Assembly (NCBI RefSeq): GCF_015999545.1
Contig: NZ_CP065546.1
Location: 1,798,001-1,862,000 of the forward strand
Length of the DNA: 64,000 nt
Direction of reading: 5' to 3'
From: Lysinibacillus sp. JNUCC-52
GTDB lineage: Bacteria; Bacillota; Bacilli; Bacillales_A; Planococcaceae
The notes under the pieces are model-generated. The model saw nothing but the letters and a program-made list of their open reading frames with translations, searched no databases and was not told the origin of the DNA. Within the stretch, counting starts at the first letter, position 1. Each line of letters starts with the position of its first letter. This document shows, piece by piece, positions 30,000 through 38,345 of this stretch. A program made the translations under genes and the position numbers.

Positions 30000-30557
30000 A
30001 TGATTTTAATGGATGATATAATTCGCGAAGGCCATCCGACTCTCCGCACAAAAACAATAGACGTTCAATTCCCTTTAACTGATGAAATAAAACAACTGGC
30101 TACAGATATGCTTCAATTTTTAATTAATAGCCAAGATCCAGAAATGGCTGATAAGTATGACTTACGTAGTGGCATCGGTTTAGCCGCTAATCAAGTAAAC
30201 AGCCTACATCGAATGTTTGCTCTTCATTTAAAAGATGACCAAGGCGAACAACTTAGCTTTGTTGCTATCAATCCTAAAATCGTCAGCCACTCTGTTGAAA
30301 ATACCTATTTGCCGACTGGTGAGGGCTGCTTATCTGTTGATCGTAATGTACCTGGTTACGTGCCTCGTCATGCACGCATTACAGTGAAATTTAAAACAAT
30401 CGACGGTGAAGAGAAAAAAATGCGTCTGTCAGGCTTGCCAGCTATTGCATTCCAGCATGAATTAGACCATTTAAACGGCGTCATGTTTTATGATCGTATT
30501 AACGAAAAAAATCCATTCGCAGAAATTCCAAACGCTGTACCGTACGAACGAGACTAA
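30000..30557 (+). CDS. def: peptide deformylase
   Basis: 185 residues, type 2 deformylase length. Three family motifs: GIGLAANQV, EGCLSVD (metal Cys) and QHELDHLNG (HExxH-type metal and catalytic site). Removes the formyl group from new proteins. AAAGGAAG precedes the ATG. Divergent from pdhA, as defB lies near pdhA in B. subtilis. Confidence 0.96.
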   Translation: MILMDDIIREGHPTLRTKTIDVQFPLTDEIKQLATDMLQFLINSQDPEMADKYDLRSGIGLAANQVNSLHRMFALHLKDDQGEQLSFVAINPKIVSHSVENTYLPTGEGCLSVDRNVPGYVPRHARITVKFKTIDGEEKKMRLSGLPAIAFQHELDHLNGVMFYDRINEKNPFAEIPNAVPYERD

Positions 30558-30570
30558 GATAGTGGCTATT

Positions 30571-30701
30571 GGTTGATGTCCGCTACGGCGGACCCTTTCC
30601 GCGGGCACACCGTAAGCCGCAACCCTCGCTAACGCGCGGGATTGTTGCGTCTTACATTGTGTGTTGTTCCCGCGGGAGTCGCCGCCTCCGCTACCATCAA
30701 C
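30571..30701 (+). repeat. long extragenic palindrome, copy D (best preserved)
   Basis: Bounded by GGTTGATG and CATCAAC. Inside, GCGGGCACACCGTAAGCCGC (30601-30620) and the AACCCTCGC arm pair with the right half (GTTGCGTCTTAC, TTCCCGCGGG), so the unit can fold into one long hairpin. Confidence 0.8.
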
Positions 30702-30731
30702 TATTGCTCTCTGCAAAGTTTTATTTATTGC

Positions 30732-30771
30732 AAAAAGTGTTAGATTGATGACAGTCAATCTAACACTTTTT
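30732..30771 (-). terminator. bidirectional terminator after phnX, near-duplicate of the one at 10753
   Basis: Stem AAAAAGTGTTAGATTGA / TCAATCTAACACTTTTT with a 6-base loop. Shares its 14-bp stem core with the hairpin at 10753-10792 although the genes are unrelated. Confidence 0.85.
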
Positions 30772-30789
30772 CGCTTTAAGAGCTTTATT

Positions 30790-31578
30790 TTAAACTAATC
30801 GTGCATTAATTGTTTTAATTAGTGCAGGCAGTTCTTGCATTGTTTGAATGGTATAATGCGCACCTGCTTGTTCAAAAACAGCTTTTGTTCTTTCGATAGC
30901 ATCCGCTCGCTCTTCAGCAGATAAACGCATAAACTCCTGTTCTGTTAAACCCATTTCTGAACTACCGATGATGACACCTACAGCCCAAACCCCTGCATTT
31001 AATGCCTCTTGCATATCCGAAGTAGTATCCCCTACTTTTACTACTTTTTTCGTTGCTTGAATGCCAAGTTCCTCGATATTTCTAAAAATCATATAAGGAT
31101 ACGGACGCCCTTTATCTCCTACATCAGTTGGTGTCACTAAATAATCAGGCTTATATCCTTTTTCCGCAGCGTGATGCGTCACTACTTCCATCATTGATTT
31201 CGTATAGCCTGTTGTAGAGCCGATACGTATGCCAGCTTGTCTTAACTGTTGAACCGTTTCTCTTACATGCGGAATGGGATCTGTGAACAATGCTAGCGAT
31301 GCCATTAACTTTGTTTCAAATTGAGCATATAAAGCTTGTACATCCTGCTCTGTATATGCACGTCCATATACTTGTTCCCAAGCCTCACTTATTCTTGCCA
31401 TTTCAAGCATCGTTCGAATATGATCAATTTTCAACATCCCCATCGGTTTACGCGCTTCTTCCAGCGTTACAGTTACACCTGCTTCTTCAAAAATTGTGAG
31501 AAAAACATTTACTGGAGCAAAACATCCGAAATCAACCGCCGTACCTGCCCAATCTAAAATCACTGCTTCAATTTTCAT
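30790..31578 (-). CDS. phnX: phosphonoacetaldehyde hydrolase (phosphonatase)
   Basis: 262 residues, HAD superfamily. Nucleophile motif ILDWAGTAVDFG (Asp 9), the Schiff-base Lys in PMGMLKIDHI (Lys 50), GSTTGYTKSMMEVV, and VKVGDTTSDMQEALNAG for Mg binding. It splits phosphonoacetaldehyde into acetaldehyde and phosphate. Overlaps phnW by 11 bp. Second and last step of 2-aminoethylphosphonate breakdown. Confidence 0.96.
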   Translation of the reverse strand: MKIEAVILDWAGTAVDFGCFAPVNVFLTIFEEAGVTVTLEEARKPMGMLKIDHIRTMLEMARISEAWEQVYGRAYTEQDVQALYAQFETKLMASLALFTDPIPHVRETVQQLRQAGIRIGSTTGYTKSMMEVVTHHAAEKGYKPDYLVTPTDVGDKGRPYPYMIFRNIEELGIQATKKVVKVGDTTSDMQEALNAGVWAVGVIIGSSEMGLTEQEFMRLSAEERADAIERTKAVFEQAGAHYTIQTMQELPALIKTINARLV

Positions 31579-32668
31579 TATTTTTCACCGCCATATAGTT
31601 TTCAATAACATTGCATAATGTATGAATATCTTCCTCATGAACATCCCCTATATTACCAATTCGGAATGTATCAACATCAGTTAGCTTTCCTGGATAGATG
31701 ACAAAGCCTGCTTGTTTCATCTCTTGATAGAAATGCTCGAAAGAAAATGCTGCAGATGGATATAAAAATGTTGTAATAATTGGCGATTGAATTTCCACAG
31801 AAATATAAGCCTCAAACCCGCATTTCGATAATCTTTCACGCAACATTTTATTGTTTTTTGCATAGCGATTGTAGCGCGCCTCAATACCGCCTTCTTCAGC
31901 TAGTTCCTCCAACGCCTTCGCAAATGCCGCAACAACGTGTGTCGGTGATGTAAAACGCCATTTCCCATCCACTTTCATCACTTGCCATTGACTGTATAAA
32001 TCTAATGCAACACTTTTGGCTATTCCTTTACATTTTTCTAATGCTTCAATTTTTGCAATAACAAATCCAAAACCTGGAACGCCTTGAATACATTTATTTG
32101 CACTACTGATTAAAAAGTCAATATGTCCGTTTGACAAATCCATCGGCACACCACCAAAGCTACTCATCGCATCTACAATAAACGTTTTATTAAACGATTG
32201 AACAACTTCTCCTATTTCATTAATCGGATTTAATATTCCCGTTGTCGTCTCACAATGCACAACCGCTACATGTGTAATGCTTTCATCGTTTTCTAAAATA
32301 GTTCGCACTTCTAAAGGCGATGGTTGCTCATTATTCGGCACACAATAAACGACATGCTGTAACTGAAGGGCTTTCGCCATTTCTACTATACGTTCTCCAT
32401 AAGCACCATTCGTTATAATAAGGACTTTATCAAGGTCATAAATAGTCGTTGTTAGGACCGATTCCACAACAAAGCTACCACTACCTTGCATGAGTACTGC
32501 TGAATACATTGTTTCATCCACTTGTGCGAGTTCTACGAGCTTTTTACGTATTGTTTGTGTTACTTGCTTATAGTCGTCATCCCATGTACAACGATCCATT
32601 AACATTTCCTTTTTGACTGCTTCCGTTGTAGTTAATGGACCTGGTGTTAATAATTTGTAGTTATTCAT
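31568..32668 (-). CDS. phnW: 2-aminoethylphosphonate--pyruvate aminotransferase
   Basis: 366 residues, PLP class V-like aminotransferase. N-terminal LLTPGPLTTTEAVKKEMLMDRCTWDDDY, NGAYGERI, VDAMSSFGGVPMD and the PLP-Lys in SSANKCIQGVPGFGFV. Transfers the amino group of 2-aminoethylphosphonate to pyruvate, giving phosphonoacetaldehyde and alanine. 15 bp after phnS, overlapping phnX. Confidence 0.96.
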   Translation of the reverse strand: MNNYKLLTPGPLTTTEAVKKEMLMDRCTWDDDYKQVTQTIRKKLVELAQVDETMYSAVLMQGSGSFVVESVLTTTIYDLDKVLIITNGAYGERIVEMAKALQLQHVVYCVPNNEQPSPLEVRTILENDESITHVAVVHCETTTGILNPINEIGEVVQSFNKTFIVDAMSSFGGVPMDLSNGHIDFLISSANKCIQGVPGFGFVIAKIEALEKCKGIAKSVALDLYSQWQVMKVDGKWRFTSPTHVVAAFAKALEELAEEGGIEARYNRYAKNNKMLRERLSKCGFEAYISVEIQSPIITTFLYPSAAFSFEHFYQEMKQAGFVIYPGKLTDVDTFRIGNIGDVHEEDIHTLCNVIENYMAVKNNEN

Positions 32669-32682
32669 GTCTTTATGCTCCT

Positions 32683-33672
32683 TTATTGTTGTGCTTCTTT
32701 AAAGAATGCTTGATGTTTTTCTAATAAATCGACAGTTAACGTCGTATCCCACTTTTTCAAGTACTGCGGAACATATTCATCTTCGACTTGCTCACCTTCG
32801 TAAAGCGCTACAGGATATTGCTTTAATAAATCTGTTCGTGCCTCTGTTGCAATTACTTTTGCGATTTCAATTGCCATTGCTTCATCGCCTTCTTTATCTA
32901 CAACAGCAACAGATTCCGTTAACGTAAAGTTGCCTTCAGTTGGATCAATATAGTCAATAGGTAAGCCCTCATTTTTTGCATCAATTGCTTGTATCCGTAA
33001 ACCAAATCCTGCAGCCACTTCACCTGTCTTCACCTTTTTAATAGGTCCAGAACCTGAGCTTTCAATATGTGGACCAGCATTTTTAATTAAATCCGCTAAT
33101 ACTTGCTTCCCTTCTTTTTCTCCATATTCGTTCATAATCGCTTGAACTAATAACCACCCTGTAGATGAATCTAAAATATTTGGAAATGACACTAAATCTT
33201 TAAACTCTGGGTTCGTTAAATCCTTTATTGTTTTCGGCACAGGTAGCCCTTTTTGTGCCAATAAATCAGTATTGATAAAAATTGATCCTACGTTTCCTAA
33301 AATCGGTAATGCGTAGGTTGATCCACCGTCGTCTAATGGCTTTAAGTCAGATGTTAGGTCAACAAACATGGATTTAGATGTTTGCGCACTTTCAATAAAA
33401 TAAGAAGCCATCGTTACAACATCCGCTTCAATATCAGTACCTTCTGCCATCATTTTCCCACCTAATTCAGATGTGCCAAACGATTGGATGATATATTTGC
33501 CTTCATAACCTTTCTTATCTAATGTCGCTTGCATTACCTCAATAGCTTCATCATCCGCATTTGAATAAATGATGACTTGTTTGTTTGCATCAGCCTCCGC
33601 ACTGCCACACGCAGCCAATACAATTGCAGAACTAACACTACCTAACATCATGATTCTTGACTTTTTCATCAT
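32683..33672 (-). CDS. phnS: 2-aminoethylphosphonate-binding lipoprotein
   Basis: 329 residues, family 1 periplasmic-binding fold of iron/phosphonate type. Lipoprotein signal with lipobox VLAAC (Cys 22). AAGGAG lies just before the ATG; the ATG overlaps the permease stop (ATGA). Resembles the PhnS2-type binding proteins found beside phnWX. Substrate is inferred from the neighbours, as the same fold also binds iron. Confidence 0.88.
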   Translation of the reverse strand: MMKKSRIMMLGSVSSAIVLAACGSAEADANKQVIIYSNADDEAIEVMQATLDKKGYEGKYIIQSFGTSELGGKMMAEGTDIEADVVTMASYFIESAQTSKSMFVDLTSDLKPLDDGGSTYALPILGNVGSIFINTDLLAQKGLPVPKTIKDLTNPEFKDLVSFPNILDSSTGWLLVQAIMNEYGEKEGKQVLADLIKNAGPHIESSGSGPIKKVKTGEVAAGFGLRIQAIDAKNEGLPIDYIDPTEGNFTLTESVAVVDKEGDEAMAIEIAKVIATEARTDLLKQYPVALYEGEQVEDEYVPQYLKKWDTTLTVDLLEKHQAFFKEAQQ

Positions 33673-35297
33673 TCCATCTCCTTACCCTTTTCTTTAGTTG
33701 TTGTTATATAATCACAACCTAATTTCACAATGAGGTTAGTGCATAAAATAAAAATGGAGAGAACAAAAATATCTGTATACTTCGCAAAATGCTGAAGCTC
33801 TTTAATACGTGTGGAGACAAGCATTGTTTTCGTACTGACAAGGAAAATTACCCCACTTACCGTCACCATGGCATTTAAAAAGTAATAGCTAAACATTTGA
33901 AAAATAGTTGGACGGATATTCGGCAAAATAACGCGTACCACCGTTTGAATCCAGGAGTCTTTCAACAATTCCCCCGTTACTTCCCAAGTCGGGTCCATTT
34001 TTTGCAAGGAGTTTTTCGCCATCAAATACGGTGTTGTGAAAAAATGAACGACTGTATAGGCAACAATAATAAAGAAGGTTCCTTTTAGCGTGCTTCCATT
34101 AAAGAAAAACAAATAAGAAAGACCAAGAACCATTCCTGGCACAGTGTTCGTAACCATCGACATAATATCTATCGTTTTCCTTCCTTTCAGTGGTGTTCTG
34201 ACATTGAGAAGAGCTGAAACAAATGCTATACAAACACCTAATACGGCTGTAAAGAAGGCAACAATTAGTGAATTAAAATAAACTCTCGTTAAATTCTTTT
34301 CTGCTAAAACATTTTGAATATGTTCCAATGTGAAACTAAAGTCATATGGATATCCCTTTGTAAATGGCACAATGAACATTGTCGAGAAGATGATTAAAAT
34401 TGAACTCACACATGCTAGTGAAAAAACTGTAAGTACACGATCTCGCAGACGATGTACGACTAGCTCACTTTGGCTAGCATGCTTATATTGAAAATTAAAT
34501 CGATCTAGCAAACTTAGCATCACGATACCAAGTACTGCAGGCACAAGCATCAATACAGAAATCACTGCCCCTTGCTCAAATCGCACAATAGAGCCAAGCA
34601 TTGCTTGGTAAAGCTCAGTAGCAATAACTTTATAGCTCCCTCCTACCGATGCGGGTATTCCAAAGTCGGTAAAGCTTAAAATAAACGTTAAAATAAAAGC
34701 GCCACCAATTGTTCCTATCATTGGACGAAGCACGGTATGGTAAAATCGTCGTGACGGTTTATCATGCATCAGCATAGAAACGAGTAAAAACCGTTTATCG
34801 ATATACTGCATCGAATTTTGCATTAAAATAAAGGCAACTGGTAATGTGTAAAGCACATATCCAATCAACAATCCATTAAATCCATAAATGCTCACAATAG
34901 GCTGTCCGACTAATTTAGTAATAATGCCTTGATTACCAAATGTATAAATTAATACAAAACCATAGGTGATTGTCGGCAACAGCATCGGTAATGTAATCCC
35001 TACGTGTACAAGTTTTTTAACAGACCGATTCATCGTCGTAAAATGTAATGCATAAGCCAATACAAACGCTAAACAGGTTGTAATAATTGCAGCTACGATT
35101 GACACTTGAAAACTATTGAGAAATGCTTCACGTATTTCAACGCTCTGTAATGCTTCTACATAGTTTTGTAACGTTATGCTATTGCCTTTTTTCAAGGACT
35201 GCCAAAACATATAAAGCAATGGCACAATTAAAAAGAAGAGAAAAAACAAGGCAATGGGCATAAACAAAATTTTCACCATTTTTTTCGTTTTAAGCAT
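33669..35297 (-). CDS. phnU: fused 2-aminoethylphosphonate ABC permease
   Basis: About 542 residues with two permease domains in tandem, each with about six membrane segments; the loops around HDKPSRRFYHTVLRPMIGT and TGELLKDSWIQTVVRVILPNIRPT match the ATPase-contact loops. In Salmonella the job is split between PhnU and PhnV; here one chain carries both (PhnU2-type). Start at ATG 35297 with GGAG upstream, overlapping phnT by 8 bp. Confidence 0.9.
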   Translation of the reverse strand: MLKTKKMVKILFMPIALFFLFFLIVPLLYMFWQSLKKGNSITLQNYVEALQSVEIREAFLNSFQVSIVAAIITTCLAFVLAYALHFTTMNRSVKKLVHVGITLPMLLPTITYGFVLIYTFGNQGIITKLVGQPIVSIYGFNGLLIGYVLYTLPVAFILMQNSMQYIDKRFLLVSMLMHDKPSRRFYHTVLRPMIGTIGGAFILTFILSFTDFGIPASVGGSYKVIATELYQAMLGSIVRFEQGAVISVLMLVPAVLGIVMLSLLDRFNFQYKHASQSELVVHRLRDRVLTVFSLACVSSILIIFSTMFIVPFTKGYPYDFSFTLEHIQNVLAEKNLTRVYFNSLIVAFFTAVLGVCIAFVSALLNVRTPLKGRKTIDIMSMVTNTVPGMVLGLSYLFFFNGSTLKGTFFIIVAYTVVHFFTTPYLMAKNSLQKMDPTWEVTGELLKDSWIQTVVRVILPNIRPTIFQMFSYYFLNAMVTVSGVIFLVSTKTMLVSTRIKELQHFAKYTDIFVLSIFILCTNLIVKLGCDYITTTKEKGKEME

Positions 35298-36042
35298 AGG
35301 ATTCTCCAAACAGTTGGTAGATGTTATGACGTTTAATGTGAAGCTGCCTTAAGATAAAATCTTCGATAAATTGATTTTTTGGCGATTTTAAAATTTCATG
35401 AGGTGTACCATATTGTGAAACAGTTCCCTCATTAATAATGAGTACTTTATCTGATAACGTAAGCGCCTCTTCAGGATCATGGGTCACGATAATAGTTGTT
35501 AGATTAAACTGTCGTGCAATCGATTTAATGCGTTCTTTAATTGATTCCTTAATTACTCCATCCAGCGCACTTAATGGTTCGTCTAGTAATAATATTTTCG
35601 GTTGCATTACAAGGGTTCTAGCTATTGATACACGTTGCTTCTGCCCACCTGATAATTCGTGAATCTTCTTATGTAAATGTGGGGCAAGTTCTAAAAAATC
35701 AACATACTCTTGTATCTCGCTTTTTGTCATTTGCTGTTTTTTATTTTTTAAACCATATACGATATTGTCGTAGGCATTTAAATGTGGGAACAACGCGAAA
35801 TCTTGGAAAACGATATTAAATCCTCGTGCCTGCATCGATTGTTTCGATATATCTTGTCTATTGTAAAAAAGTTGTCCTTCCGTTTGTTCTGTAAGACCTA
35901 GAACAATGTTGAGTAATGTTGTTTTGCCACAACCACTCGGTCCCAATAAAGAAACTATTTCTCCAGAGCCAATCGTTAAATTTATATCATTTAATACTTT
36001 TTTATTTTTATAGCTTTTTGAAATATTTCTTAGTTCCAACAA
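35290..36042 (-). CDS. phnT: 2-aminoethylphosphonate ABC transporter ATP-binding protein
   Basis: About 250 residues from TTG 36042 (AAAGGAG 8 bases upstream). The open frame extends to 36147 but the extra part covers promoter DNA. Walker [11 protein letters not shown], signature ELSGGQKQR, Walker [13 protein letters not shown], switch His THDPEEA. No extra C-terminal regulatory domain, unlike PotA. First gene of phnTUSWX. Confidence 0.92.
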   Translation of the reverse strand: MLELRNISKSYKNKKVLNDINLTIGSGEIVSLLGPSGCGKTTLLNIVLGLTEQTEGQLFYNRQDISKQSMQARGFNIVFQDFALFPHLNAYDNIVYGLKNKKQQMTKSEIQEYVDFLELAPHLHKKIHELSGGQKQRVSIARTLVMQPKILLLDEPLSALDGVIKESIKERIKSIARQFNLTTIIVTHDPEEALTLSDKVLIINEGTVSQYGTPHEILKSPKNQFIEDFILRQLHIKRHNIYQLFGESYA

Positions 36043-36072
36043 ATCGCTCACTCCTTTTGAGTTGTTACTCAC

Positions 36073-36170
36073 AGTATAGAGGCAATTTGTAAAGGGAAAA
36101 TACATATTTGTGTAAATGTTGAGTAAATTTTGACCAACTGTTGACAAAGTCTTTACTACTTTGAGTAAAT
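36073..36170. promoter_or_regulatory. divergent phn control region with three direct TTGWGTAAAT repeats
   Basis: TTGTGTAAAT at 36108-36117, TTGAGTAAAT at 36119-36128 (11 bp later, one helical turn) and again at 36161-36170 (42 bp later, four turns). The last is also half of TTTACT-N6-AGTAAA. A TATACT box (minus, 36073-36078) faces phnT; TTGACA (36141-36146) faces the regulator. Probable binding sites for the DeoR-type regulator. Confidence 0.6.
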
Positions 36171-36189
36171 AACAAATAGAGGTGATTGA

Positions 36190-36948
36190 ATGTACACATT
36201 AGAAAGGCAGCAACAAATTTTGCAATATGTGCGCAATAATAAGGTAGTGAAATTAGTGACCTTAACAAAAGAATTCAATGTATCAATGGAAACTATCCGT
36301 AGAGATATTCAACTACTTGTGCAAGAGAAGAAAATCGAGAAGTTTTATGGAGGCGTAAAATATATTGAACCTGTCGAAGGATTAATAGACAATCGATTAA
36401 CGCAGCAACTAACAGAAAAAATTGCCATCGCAAAAGCTTGCGCATCTTTAGTAGAGGATGGTGATTGTATATTTATTGATAGCGGCACAACAACCTATCA
36501 GATGACGCCATTTCTTTTAGGAAAGGAAAAACTAACGGTTGTTACAAATTCTCTACCTGTGGCATTTGATTTAATTGGCTCTAATATTGAAGTCATGATT
36601 ATCGGCGGGAAGATACGACATTCAGAAAAGTCGGTCACTTCAAATGATTTTCTTTTCCGATTTGAGCATTTGAATATTAATAAGGCGTTTATATGTGCAA
36701 GCGGGGTAACGCTAGAAAAGGGTATATCCGATTTCAGTGTAGAAGAGGCGATGACGAGGAAACAGCTCATTAATATATCGCAAACAGTCTATGTTGCAAC
36801 AGATTCTTCTAAATTTAATAAAGATGTTGCAATTCAAGTGTGTCCGTTAAATCAGGTCGATATGATTATTACGGATAACACGCTCTCGAAAGAAACGGTA
36901 GTGAAATATAGCGAAGCAGGAATTGAGCTAAAAGTCGTTGCTATTTAA
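36190..36948 (+). CDS. DeoR family transcriptional regulator, probable phn regulator
   Basis: 252 residues. DeoR-type HTH at residues 6-57 (ERQQQILQYVRNN, VSMETIRRDI, GGVKY) and a DeoRC sugar-phosphate-sensor domain (DSGTTTYQM, VTNSLPVAFDL, IGGKIR, DSSKF). AGAGGTGAT lies upstream of the ATG. Divergent from phnTUSWX. Effector may be a phosphonate pathway intermediate; that is inference. Terminated by palindrome copy E. Confidence 0.9.
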   Translation: MYTLERQQQILQYVRNNKVVKLVTLTKEFNVSMETIRRDIQLLVQEKKIEKFYGGVKYIEPVEGLIDNRLTQQLTEKIAIAKACASLVEDGDCIFIDSGTTTYQMTPFLLGKEKLTVVTNSLPVAFDLIGSNIEVMIIGGKIRHSEKSVTSNDFLFRFEHLNINKAFICASGVTLEKGISDFSVEEAMTRKQLINISQTVYVATDSSKFNKDVAIQVCPLNQVDMIITDNTLSKETVVKYSEAGIELKVVAI

Positions 36949-36967
36949 CGCAACAAGCTCCTAAAGT

Positions 36968-37078
36968 AAAAACCCACGTTATTTCTGCGGGCACAACGGA
37001 AGCTATAACCCTCGCTGTCGAGTGGCCTGTTGCTTCTTACATTACGTGTGTTCCCGCAGGGGTTTCCGTGGGTTTTTT
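36968..37078 (-). repeat. long extragenic palindrome, copy E, acting as a terminator
   Basis: AAAACCCACG at the left pairs with CGTGGGTTTT at the right, followed by a T-run. Inside, GCGGGCACAACGGAAGCTAT (36988-37007) and TTCCCGCA correspond to the family core. It directly follows the DeoR-type gene. Confidence 0.75.
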
Positions 37079-37097
37079 ACCTATTTAGCCCTACTAG

Positions 37098-37138
37098 CAG
37101 TGCCATAAAAATTCAGAATTGTTTGGGTGACTGGCACT
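37098..37138 (-). repeat. GTGCCAGGCAC repeat, copy 2
   Basis: Hairpin with arms AGTGCCA (37099-37105) and TGGCACT (37131-37137), containing ATTCAGAATTGT. Minus-strand reading matches copy 1. It touches the end of ykrA. Confidence 0.65.
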
Positions 37139-37908
37139 TAGATAATCTTCAGATAGCGCATCGCTTTCGCAAGTCCGTCCGCATCTACATGATCTGTAAT
37201 ATGTGAAGCAACTGCCTTGACTCTTTCATGACCATTTCCCATCGCTACGCCTGTGCCAACAGCCTCTAACATTTCGATATCATTAATCCCATCACCAAAA
37301 GCAAAGGCATCTTCTAACGTGAGCCCCATTTTTGCAAGCACTTTTTCTATCCCCGCAGCCTTCGAGCCTCCTTTAGGTAAAATATCACATGAATATGGAT
37401 GCCAACGTACAAACTGAACATTCGGAAAGGCTTCCTCATATAAATGTTCATCTTTCTCTTCCATGAAAATCAGTGTTTGATAAACATCGTTCTGCATATA
37501 ATAAGATGAGTCTAGTTCTGGATATGGATATTTTAAAGTTTCGAGACTTTCAGATACCATGTTATGTTCTCCAACTGACGCAATCATGCGCTTGTCGTCT
37601 AAAAAAACAACTGGTTCATTACGCGCTTCACCAAAGGCAATAATTTTCGCTAACTCATCTCTGTCAACACCATTTGTATAGACAACCTCACCACGATAAA
37701 CAACGTACTGTCCATTGAAGGTCACATACGTATTTATATCAAGTTCTTCTAACAATGATTGAATCATAAACGGTGCACGTCCAGTGGCGATTGCAATCTC
37801 ATAGCCTTTACGACGAGCCTCTAATAACGCTTCCTTTGCCGAAGCTGGCAATATTTTTTCACTGTTATAAAGTGTTCCATCAACATCAAAAAATAAAATT
37901 TTATTCAT
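37138..37908 (-). CDS. ykrA: HAD-type Cof phosphatase YkrA
   Basis: 256 residues. HAD motifs FFDVDGTLYNSEK (Asp 7, Asp 9), IAIATGR, the Lys in LPKGGSKAAGIEKV, and AFGDGINDIEMLEAVGTGVAMGNG, with a type IIB cap between. Such proteins dephosphorylate sugar phosphates or flavin/nucleotide phosphates. Same position beside rpoY-rnjA as in B. subtilis. Substrate unknown. Confidence 0.9.
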   Translation of the reverse strand: MNKILFFDVDGTLYNSEKILPASAKEALLEARRKGYEIAIATGRAPFMIQSLLEELDINTYVTFNGQYVVYRGEVVYTNGVDRDELAKIIAFGEARNEPVVFLDDKRMIASVGEHNMVSESLETLKYPYPELDSSYYMQNDVYQTLIFMEEKDEHLYEEAFPNVQFVRWHPYSCDILPKGGSKAAGIEKVLAKMGLTLEDAFAFGDGINDIEMLEAVGTGVAMGNGHERVKAVASHITDHVDADGLAKAMRYLKII

Positions 37909-37953
37909 TCTATAATTCCTTTCTTTATGTAATATATTGCAAAGGCAAAATAC

Positions 37954-37982
37954 TTTACACAGGTATCGTTTTTAATTATAAT
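37954..37982 (+). promoter_or_regulatory. strong sigmaA-type promoter of the small peptide gene
   Basis: TTTACA (37954-37959), 17-bp spacer, TATAAT (37977-37982). The expected start site is about 37988-37990, at the edge of the AAGGAG. Confidence 0.8.
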
Positions 37983-38003
37983 GATCCTAAGGAGTGATGT
38001 GCC

Positions 38004-38075
38004 ATGCTGAAGAAACTAAAGCAAAAATTGTTGAAGCAACTTCGCGGCGTACTCGGAAAAAAATCAATTGCCTAA
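38004..38075 (+). CDS. 23-residue cationic amphipathic peptide
   Basis: ATG at 38004 with AAGGAG (37989-37994) 9 bases upstream, stop TAA at 38073. The peptide begins MLKKLKQKLL and ends GKKSIA. Eight Lys/Arg and no acidic residue; Leu/Val at positions 2, 5, 9, 10, 13, 16 and 17 lie on one face of a helix. A perfect promoter 21 bp before and a hairpin terminator 5 bp after make a unit of about 125 bp that codes for nothing else. The sequence suggests a membrane-, nucleic-acid- or target-binding peptide; no known family is recognised. It lies between ykrA and rpoY. Confidence 0.7.
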   Translation: MLKKLKQKLLKQLRGVLGKKSIA

Positions 38076-38080
38076 CATTT

Positions 38081-38114
38081 GCCCTTCATTATTTGAAGGG
38101 CTTTTCTTTATTTT
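38081..38114 (+). terminator. terminator of the small peptide gene
   Basis: GCCCTTCA / TGAAGGGC stem, 5-base loop, then TTTTCTTTATTTT. Confidence 0.88.
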
Positions 38115-38345
38115 AGAGTAGCCGCGTGATAATATAAAGGAAATGCATTTATTTGACTATGCGCAACCACTGTCTCACTGCCTTATGAAAAGTGCAAGAT
38201 TAAAGTATTGAGATACAAGAAATTCAAACGCTCATTTCTTTATTAGTTTGAAGTATACTAGAAATTCGCGGTTTTTTCTTGTAGTACGTGTGTGGTAATA
38301 GCCAAATCTGCAATAATAATGTACGCAATTAAAGGAGAGCAAACT
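38115..38345. other. leader region of rpoY
   Basis: No gene supported. TATACT at 38254-38259 is a possible -10 box without a clear -35; no riboswitch-like structure was recognised. Confidence 0.45.

Noticed and set aside
30471-30758. Minus-strand frame opposite the end of def
   Set aside because: It crosses the palindrome repeat and terminator and overlaps def on the other strand.
36043-36147. Longer N-terminus of PhnT
   Set aside because: The upstream part has no ribosome site and covers the -10 box and probable operator; TTG 36042 has AAAGGAG at correct spacing.
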